From contig JBBIKC010000005.1 of the NCBI GenBank assembly GCA_037445635.1, positions 1-64,000 of the forward strand: a stretch of DNA of 64,000 bases, in the 5' to 3' direction. The notes below the pieces were generated by a model. That model was not told where the DNA came from and ran no database searches. It saw only the letters and a program-made list of their open reading frames with translations. Below are positions 59,163-64,000 of this stretch, piece by piece. A program made the position numbers and the translations under genes. Origin of the DNA: JBFMCC01 sp037445635. GTDB taxonomy: Bacteria; Chloroflexota; Anaerolineae; Anaerolineales; Villigracilaceae. The first letter of the stretch is position 1. Every line of letters starts with the position of its first letter.

Positions 59163-59449
59163 TGGGAAACGTAACCCCTACCATCACAGATATTTTGCAC
59201 GCGGAAGAAGCCAACCTTGCTAAATTTCGCCGTGCCTTACGCAAAGAAGACCAAATTGTTTTTGACGATTTGTTTGCCGCCGCGTACAAACACCGAGCCG
59301 CCGCCGCGTATGTTGGACATCTTCTCCCGTTTGAAACCTTTTTGCTATCCATGCAAATCGAAGACCATAAAGAAGTGATGCGCTTGCGAGAAGAAATCAA
59401 AATATTGCGCGAACAACTCTCACAATTTTTGGCCAAACAAAATGAATGA
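59162..59449 (+). CDS. Small coiled-coil protein of the PolB operon
   Basis: 95 residues. The ATG overlaps the previous stop by one base, and the frame overlaps the polymerase gene by eight bases. The C-terminal third (VMRLREEIKILREQLSQFL) is a coiled coil. The N-terminal part is helical (HAEEANLAKFRRALRKED). No family was recognised. The tight coupling suggests a polymerase accessory subunit. Confidence 0.7.
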   Translation: MGNVTPTITDILHAEEANLAKFRRALRKEDQIVFDDLFAAAYKHRAAAAYVGHLLPFETFLLSMQIEDHKEVMRLREEIKILREQLSQFLAKQNE

Positions 59450-61709
59450 GTATACAGGCTGGCTACTCGATATTTATTCCCATCCCGAACGCGGGGTCGT
59501 TCTCTGGCTGATCTGTGATGATGGTCAGCGGCGATGCTTGCGGCAGGACCTGCACGTTACATTTTACGCGGCTGGACGGTCCCACCGACTGCGGGATTTG
59601 TGGAAGTTTCTTGCAGACCAGCCAATCAGAATTGAGTTATCGCGCACCGAACGCAGGGATTTATTCGTTGGCCCAACCGTTGTACTGGCCGCCTCGCTCG
59701 AAACCCCTTCCGCGCTTCCGTTGCTTTTCCAAACACTAACCAAATTATTCCCTGACCTGACCTTTTATGATGCTGATTTACACGTTTCGCTTCGCCACGC
59801 GGCAGAGTATGGGACATTTCCTTTAGCGCGTTGTCATATCCTTGTAGACGAACAGAATTTTATTCACGAGATCAACGTACTGGATTCCAAATGGGATATT
59901 GACCATGAAGCCGCGCCGTTGCGAATTCTCACCATTGAACCCGATGTTGACCCCATGCACGACCAGCCGAAAAGGATATATTTTCAAGCAAAGCGAAATT
60001 CAATTACATTCGATCTGGAAAAAGCAAGCTTGAATTTGGGATTTGTAAGTTATCTCCTCAAACAAGATGACCCCGATCTAATCATTACCTCACACGGGGA
60101 TACATGGCTTTTACCATTGCTTCTAAAATTATCGGATGAACAAAAGCGACCCTTACCGTTCAACCGCGATCCAAGCGCAGAAATTCGCCGGAAGGGAGAA
60201 CGAAGTTATTTTGCCTACAATCAGATAATCTATCGCGGGCAGCAACTCCATCTGGCGGGAAGAATACACATTGACACGACTAATACCGTGATGTACGGCG
60301 ATTATGGTATTGACGGCGTACTTGAAATGGCGAGAGTAACATCCGTGCCCATACAAACCGCCGCGCGTGTTTCGCCAGGTACGGGCATCTCAGCAATGCA
60401 AATCGTTACCGCATTGGAAAATGAGATCCTTGTACCACTACGCAAAGAGCAGACCGAAAAACCAAAGACTACATCCGAATTATTTCACGATGATATGGGC
60501 GGAACAGTGTACGACCCGATTGTCGGATTGCATAATGACGTTGCAGAAGTTGATTTCTTTTCGATGTACCCAAGTATCATGGTGAAATTCAATATCTCGC
60601 CCGAAACAGTAAACACGTTCAAACCCACTGCAGACTTGGTGGCCCGATTGGAAAACATGACCGAAGATAAAGAACCTGGATTGATTCCCCGAACGCTTGC
60701 GCCATTGCTCCAAAAGAGATACGAACTGAAAAAACAATTGCTCACGTTGTTACGTTGGGATTGCAGGCGCAAAACCTACAAGGCGCGCACCGCCGCGCAC
60801 AAATGGTTATTGGTAACCTGCTTCGGATATCTTGGATATAAAAATGCTCGCTTCGGAAAGATCGAAGCGCACGAAGCGGTGACCGCCTACGGGCGCGAGG
60901 TGCTGTTACGCGCCAAAGAAGCCGCTGAAGATTTGGGTTTTCGTGTGTTGCATCTATACATTGACGGGATGTGGGTTTACAAAGCGGGCTGTAAAAAGGC
61001 TGGGGATTTTGAACCAATCTTAAACGAAATCAAGAAGCGGACAGGTCTCCCGATTGCGCTGGACGGTGTTTACAAATGGATTGCATTTTTGCCATCCCGT
61101 CAGAATAAGAAGATAGCCGTCCCCAATCGGTATTTTGGCGTGTTTCAGGACGGAGAAATCAAGACGCGCGGCATCGAAACGCGCCGCCACGATACACCCG
61201 CATTCATTCGGGAAACGCAAATGCAGATTTTGGAAATCCTTGCAAGTGCCGACAATGCGGAAAGCCTACAAGATTGTCTGCCTGAAATCCGCGAATTGAT
61301 CTGCGAAAAACAAAGAGAATTACGTTCGAGTTGTGTGCCTCTTGAAAAATTGATTGTGCGGCAGACCGTGAGCAAAAAATTGACCGAGTATCTTGCCCCC
61401 GTGCCAGCGTTCAGCGCGTTGGAGCAGCTGGAACGCGCAGGGAAGACGCTTCGCTTGGGGCAGACGATACGTTTGATTTACACATTGGATTTACCGCGCG
61501 CCCACGCATGGGACGCGCCGAACAAGTTGAACCCGCATAGAGTAAACATCAAACGTTACCGCCGCCTGCTCGACCGTGCAGTTGATACCGTTTTACAGCC
61601 GATCACCAACGGGGATGATTTTTGGCTTACAGGTGCAAGACAACTTGCCTACGAATTGCCGCCCTCGATGACCCTTATTTCTTCTTCGGTCAGCCCATAC
61701 AACCCATAG
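59442..61709 (+). CDS. B-family DNA polymerase with altered catalytic motifs
   Basis: 755 residues. Motif A is VDFFSMYPSI with D371. Motif B is K454 followed by WLLVTCFGYLGYKNARFG. Motif C is LYIDGMWVYK: D508 is present, but the position of the second, metal-binding Asp of the usual YxDTDS is M510. In the exonuclease region, the ExoI Asp is replaced (LTIEPDVDP) and ExoII has DTWLLP, so proofreading is probably lost. Comparable changes are known in archaeal PolB2 proteins. The gene is last in a RecA-like/coiled-coil/PolB operon and is lower in GC than the surroundings. Activity, if any, may be specialised repair or a structural role. Confidence 0.85.
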   Translation: MNEYTGWLLDIYSHPERGVVLWLICDDGQRRCLRQDLHVTFYAAGRSHRLRDLWKFLADQPIRIELSRTERRDLFVGPTVVLAASLETPSALPLLFQTLTKLFPDLTFYDADLHVSLRHAAEYGTFPLARCHILVDEQNFIHEINVLDSKWDIDHEAAPLRILTIEPDVDPMHDQPKRIYFQAKRNSITFDLEKASLNLGFVSYLLKQDDPDLIITSHGDTWLLPLLLKLSDEQKRPLPFNRDPSAEIRRKGERSYFAYNQIIYRGQQLHLAGRIHIDTTNTVMYGDYGIDGVLEMARVTSVPIQTAARVSPGTGISAMQIVTALENEILVPLRKEQTEKPKTTSELFHDDMGGTVYDPIVGLHNDVAEVDFFSMYPSIMVKFNISPETVNTFKPTADLVARLENMTEDKEPGLIPRTLAPLLQKRYELKKQLLTLLRWDCRRKTYKARTAAHKWLLVTCFGYLGYKNARFGKIEAHEAVTAYGREVLLRAKEAAEDLGFRVLHLYIDGMWVYKAGCKKAGDFEPILNEIKKRTGLPIALDGVYKWIAFLPSRQNKKIAVPNRYFGVFQDGEIKTRGIETRRHDTPAFIRETQMQILEILASADNAESLQDCLPEIRELICEKQRELRSSCVPLEKLIVRQTVSKKLTEYLAPVPAFSALEQLERAGKTLRLGQTIRLIYTLDLPRAHAWDAPNKLNPHRVNIKRYRRLLDRAVDTVLQPITNGDDFWLTGARQLAYELPPSMTLISSSVSPYNP

Positions 61710-61906
61710 ACGCGCGGATCAATCTCCGAATCCGTCTTTTTGATTTCGCGGTCTAGGTTGCGGGCGCGGTCTAAATCTTCTTCTGGCTTCACGGCTTGAC
61801 GTTCTTTTTGTGGGGCAAGCATTTTTTCGACGAGCTTTACAATCTCATCGTGTGCGGATTTCTCCTTCGATATCAAGGCAGTTGCTGTATCTTGGAGATC
61901 TCAAAG
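61649..61906 (-). pseudogene. C-terminal remnant of an Eco57I/TaqI-type restriction-modification protein
   Basis: About 85 codons without an N-terminus, after a stop near 61906. KMLAPQKERQ, LDREIKKTDSEIDPRVYGLYGLTEEEIRVIEG is typical of the end of N-6 methylase/endonuclease fusions. It overlaps the polymerase 3' end on the other strand. The full gene is absent from the window. Confidence 0.7.
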
Positions 61907-61924
61907 ATAAAGGAGCACGGCTGG

Positions 61925-61995
61925 CTCTTCTACCCCTTCCACACCTTGAAATCCTTCAAAATCGAACCGCCCAAAAACTCGCGCACGATGGAATT
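61925..61995. repeat. Direct repeat: duplicated 3' end of the uridine-kinase-like gene (left copy)
   Basis: Matches 62674-62744 at 70 of 71 positions. It carries the last codons and stop of the kinase gene on the minus strand. It lies 749 bp from the intact copy. Confidence 0.9.
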
Positions 61996-62022
61996 CTTGG
62001 AGTAGGCGAAAAAACCGGCTTC

Positions 62023-62050
62023 TTGACAGCAATATCAATAGTGGTATCAT
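62023..62050 (+). promoter_or_regulatory. Promoter of hicAB
   Basis: TTGACA (62023-62028), 16 bases, TATCAT (62045-62050). The GTG start at 62057 is six bases downstream, so the mRNA is probably leaderless. Confidence 0.7.
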
Positions 62051-62056
62051 CTGAGT

Positions 62057-62317
62057 GTGGCAAAGGTCGAAGACATCCTCGCAAAGATGCGCCGCAATCC
62101 CAAGGGCGTCGGTTTTCAAGACCTCTGCAAAGTGTGTGATGTCTACTTTGGCGAGCCGCGCCAAAAGGCCAGCAGTCATCGCATCTATAAAACTCCCTGG
62201 CAGGGCGACCCGCGAGTCAACATCCAAAACGACAAAGGAATGGCAAAAGCCTACCAGGTAAGACAAGTATTGAAAGCCATCGAACGATTGGAAGAGGAAA
62301 GCCATGCTCAGAAATGA
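62057..62317 (+). CDS. hicA: HicA-type mRNA interferase toxin
   Basis: 86 residues from a GTG start. VEDILAKMRRNPKGVGFQDL begins like HicA, and the catalytic His is in SSHRIYKTPW. The C-terminal VRQVLKAIERLEEE fits the dsRBD-like fold. It is somewhat longer than usual. HicA cleaves mRNA. The frame overlaps hicB by 14 bases. Confidence 0.85.
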   Translation: MAKVEDILAKMRRNPKGVGFQDLCKVCDVYFGEPRQKASSHRIYKTPWQGDPRVNIQNDKGMAKAYQVRQVLKAIERLEEESHAQK

Positions 62318-62639
62318 CCGCTATACCTACCGTGTGACCTGGTCGGACGAGGACAACGAATACGTTGGCCTGTGCGCCGAGTTTCCGAGTTTAAGCTGGC
62401 TGGAGCCCACTCCCGAGGACGCGCTGCGCGGAATCCGTCAGGTGGTGGCAGAGGCTGTGGCAGATATGAAGGCGAATGGAGAAGAGATTCCCGAACCCCT
62501 CGCCGTCAGGAAATACAGCGGAAAGTTCATGGTGCGCATCCCCCCAGATTTGCATCGCCGCCTGGCAATCGAGGCGGCGGAGGCGGGAGTCAGTTTGAAT
62601 CGCATCGCCAGCGACAAACTCAGCCGACAGGAGTTGTAA
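62304..62639 (+). CDS. hicB: HicB-type antitoxin
   Basis: 111 residues. YTYRVTWSDEDNEYVGLCAEFPSLSWLEPTPEDALRGI is the partial RNase H-like domain. The C-terminal YSGKFMVRIPPDLHRRLAIEAAEAGVSLNRIASDKL is a ribbon-helix-helix DNA-binding domain that represses the pair and neutralises HicA. Confidence 0.92.
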   Translation: MLRNDRYTYRVTWSDEDNEYVGLCAEFPSLSWLEPTPEDALRGIRQVVAEAVADMKANGEEIPEPLAVRKYSGKFMVRIPPDLHRRLAIEAAEAGVSLNRIASDKLSRQEL

Positions 62640-62642
62640 CAC

Positions 62643-62675
62643 AGAGACCAGGTTTCTTGAAGAAACCTGGTCTCT
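62643..62675. terminator. Bidirectional hairpin between hicB and the kinase gene
   Basis: Perfect 15-bp arms AGAGACCAGGTTTCT and AGAAACCTGGTCTCT with a 3-base loop. It is absent next to the left direct-repeat copy. Confidence 0.7.
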
Positions 62676-62744
62676 CTTCTACCCCTTCCACACCTTGAAA
62701 TCCTTCAAAATCGAACCGCCCAAAAACTCGCGCACAATGGAATT
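62674..62744. repeat. Direct repeat: 3' end of the uridine-kinase-like gene (right, functional copy)
   Basis: Includes the stop codon and last 22 codons of the kinase gene. See the left copy at 61925-61995. Confidence 0.9.
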
Positions 62745-64000
62745 TTCGGGGATCAAATCAATATCCTCGATCGGCAAAATCCATTCGAGCAGGGCCAGCA
62801 GGCGCTTGGCCTCGATGTATTCGGGCTTGCCGTAGGGCACCTGTCTCAGCAGGGGCTCGGCCAGCGGCTTGAGCGCGGCCAGTTCGTACACCAGCGCCGA
62901 GTTGAACATCACGTCGCAGTGCTCCTGGAACGGGAAGATGTATTCCTTCTCGCCGCGCGTCACCGACTCCCAGCGCGAGAGAGTCTGCGCGGCGGTGTAG
63001 CCGCGCTCGCGCGCGTCGCGCACGATGCGCCGCAGGAGGCGCGTGTCGGTGGTGGAGACGCGGTTGTGGCGGTCGAGGTTGAGCTGAGTCAGGGCTGAGA
63101 CGTAGACTTTGAAGGCGCGCCCGGCCAGGGGTCCGGGGATGAGGCGGGGATTGAGTCCGTGGATGCCTTCGAGGATGATGATCTGCCCGCGGCGCAGGTC
63201 GATCGTCTCGCCCGCCTCGCGTCGCCCGGACTTGAAGTTGAAGCGCGGCAAACGCACCTTTTCCCCGTTGACGAGTTTCTCCAGGTGGTCGGCCAGCAGG
63301 GGCAGGTCGAGGGTTTCGAGCGCCTCGAAGTTGTAATTGCCATTGGCGTCGCGCGGCGTGTCCTCGCGGTTCACGAAATAATTGTCGAGTTCGAGCGGGA
63401 AGGGCGAGACGCCGTGCGCCAGCAGTTGGATGGTGAGGCGGCGCGAGAAGGTGGTCTTGCCCGAAGAGGACGGACCCGCGATGAGCACGAGGCGCACGTC
63501 GCCGCGTTCGGCGATCTGACCTGCGATCTGCGCCACGAGTTGTTCGTGCAGGGCCTCGGAGACGAGGATGACCTCGTCGGCGCGGCCCTCGGCGATGGCG
63601 TCGTTCAGCGAACCGACGTTGCCGATGCCGAGGCGCGTCAGCCAGTCGCCGTATTGACGAAAAGCGGTCAGCAGTTTGGGATAATCGGGCGAGGGCGCGA
63701 GGGCCGTGGGGTCGGCGCGGCGCGGGAAGCGCAGGGTGAATCCGCCGTTGACCGGCAGGAGGTCGAACCAGCGCAAATAACCCGTGGACGGCACCATGTA
63801 ACCGTGATGGTAATCGAGGTGGTCGCCGAGGCGGTACAGCGTGACATAGTCCTTGCGGCGGTGCTGGAGGAGGTGAACCTTATCGAGATAGCCGCGTTTG
63901 CGGAAATGCTCGATAGCCTCGGCCAGCGGCACCTCTCGCCGCTCGAAGGGACGGTCGGCCGCGACCAGTTCACGCATGTGGCTGCCGAGGGCCTCCAATT
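62679..64000 (-). CDS. Uridine-kinase-like nucleoside kinase (partial, N-terminus outside window)
   Basis: The open frame reaches the right edge; the ATG at 63998 is probably internal because family members carry an additional N-terminal TGS-like domain. The visible N-terminal part (RKRGYLDKVHLLQHRRKDYVTLYRLGDHLDYHHG) resembles the second additional domain of threonyl-tRNA synthetase, as in these kinases. The P-loop is LIAGPSSSGKTTFSRRL, followed by PLELDNYFVNREDTP and IIILEGIHGLNP. It is expected to phosphorylate uridine or a related nucleoside. The 3' end is duplicated at 61925-61995. Confidence 0.88.
   Translation of the reverse strand, partial: LEALGSHMRELVAADRPFERREVPLAEAIEHFRKRGYLDKVHLLQHRRKDYVTLYRLGDHLDYHHGYMVPSTGYLRWFDLLPVNGGFTLRFPRRADPTALAPSPDYPKLLTAFRQYGDWLTRLGIGNVGSLNDAIAEGRADEVILVSEALHEQLVAQIAGQIAERGDVRLVLIAGPSSSGKTTFSRRLTIQLLAHGVSPFPLELDNYFVNREDTPRDANGNYNFEALETLDLPLLADHLEKLVNGEKVRLPRFNFKSGRREAGETIDLRRGQIIILEGIHGLNPRLIPGPLAGRAFKVYVSALTQLNLDRHNRVSTTDTRLLRRIVRDARERGYTAAQTLSRWESVTRGEKEYIFPFQEHCDVMFNSALVYELAALKPLAEPLLRQVPYGKPEYIEAKRLLALLEWILPIEDIDLIPENSIVREFLGGSILKDFKVWKG

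Overview
The window looks like a chromosomal segment of a GC-rich Chloroflexota bacterium, probably Anaerolineae. Pointers are a serS gene behind a T-box leader, NrfH/NrfA cytochromes, M42 aminopeptidase paralogues, Thr/Pro-rich lipoprotein linkers, a cobaltochelatase-type AAA/VWA gene, a partial STAND ATPase, and many short palindromic repeats between and inside genes. The taxonomy is inferred from gene content and style, not from a marker-gene search.

Layout. 1-3.9 kb: a partial STAND ATPase (-), a small TA-flanked element, and a methylmalonyl-CoA mutase large subunit (-). 3.9-10.1 kb: a + strand cluster with a membrane protein ending in a Cys-Ala tail, a radical SAM/SPASM enzyme, a PAS protein, an RMD1-like membrane protein, and a radical SAM paralogue without its cluster cysteines. 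10.1-16.4 kb: a lipoprotein, two methyltransferases, a dual-specificity phosphatase, signal peptidase I, small proteins, tRNA-Glu, a cytoplasmic HtrA-like protease and a LuxR-type regulator. 16.5-21.6 kb: an M19 dipeptidase, rpsA, and a chelatase gene apparently split by a -1 frameshift. 21.7-26.6 kb: a TPR remnant, a PIN toxin-antitoxin pair, a membrane protein under LexA-like boxes, a lytic transglycosylase and a two-component system. 26.7-29.8 kb: T-box, serS, two membrane proteins, ferritin. 30-36 kb: a compact peptidase operon with three M42 enzymes. 36.5-43 kb: SbcC, a glycosyltransferase, a copper chaperone, and nrfHA behind a CRP/FNR-type operator. 43-56 kb: a Crp/Fnr regulator operon, priA, a MEMO-family protein, Nudix, anti-sigma and sigma genes, lysS, greA, a PIG-L deacetylase and PilZ. 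56-57.3 kb: tRNA-Met and azlCD. 57.5-62.7 kb: a visibly AT-richer accessory island. It holds a truncated AlbA-type fragment, a LexA-box-controlled HTH gene, then a RecA-like protein, a small coiled-coil protein and a B-family DNA polymerase with altered catalytic motifs, then a restriction-modification remnant and hicAB between direct repeats of the neighbouring gene's 3' end. 62.7-64 kb: a partial uridine-kinase-like gene.

Two candidate systems stand out. One is the Cys-rich-tail protein with a radical SAM/SPASM enzyme and a cluster-less paralogue, which looks like a peptide-modification system acting on a membrane protein. The other is the damage-regulated-looking PolB module at 58.1-61.7 kb, formally similar in layout to ImuA-ImuB-DnaE2 mutasome cassettes but built on a B-family polymerase. 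Several repeat families also sit in frame inside genes (STAND ATPase, radical SAM enzyme, glycosyltransferase, three places in PriA) and apparently add short peptides to working proteins.
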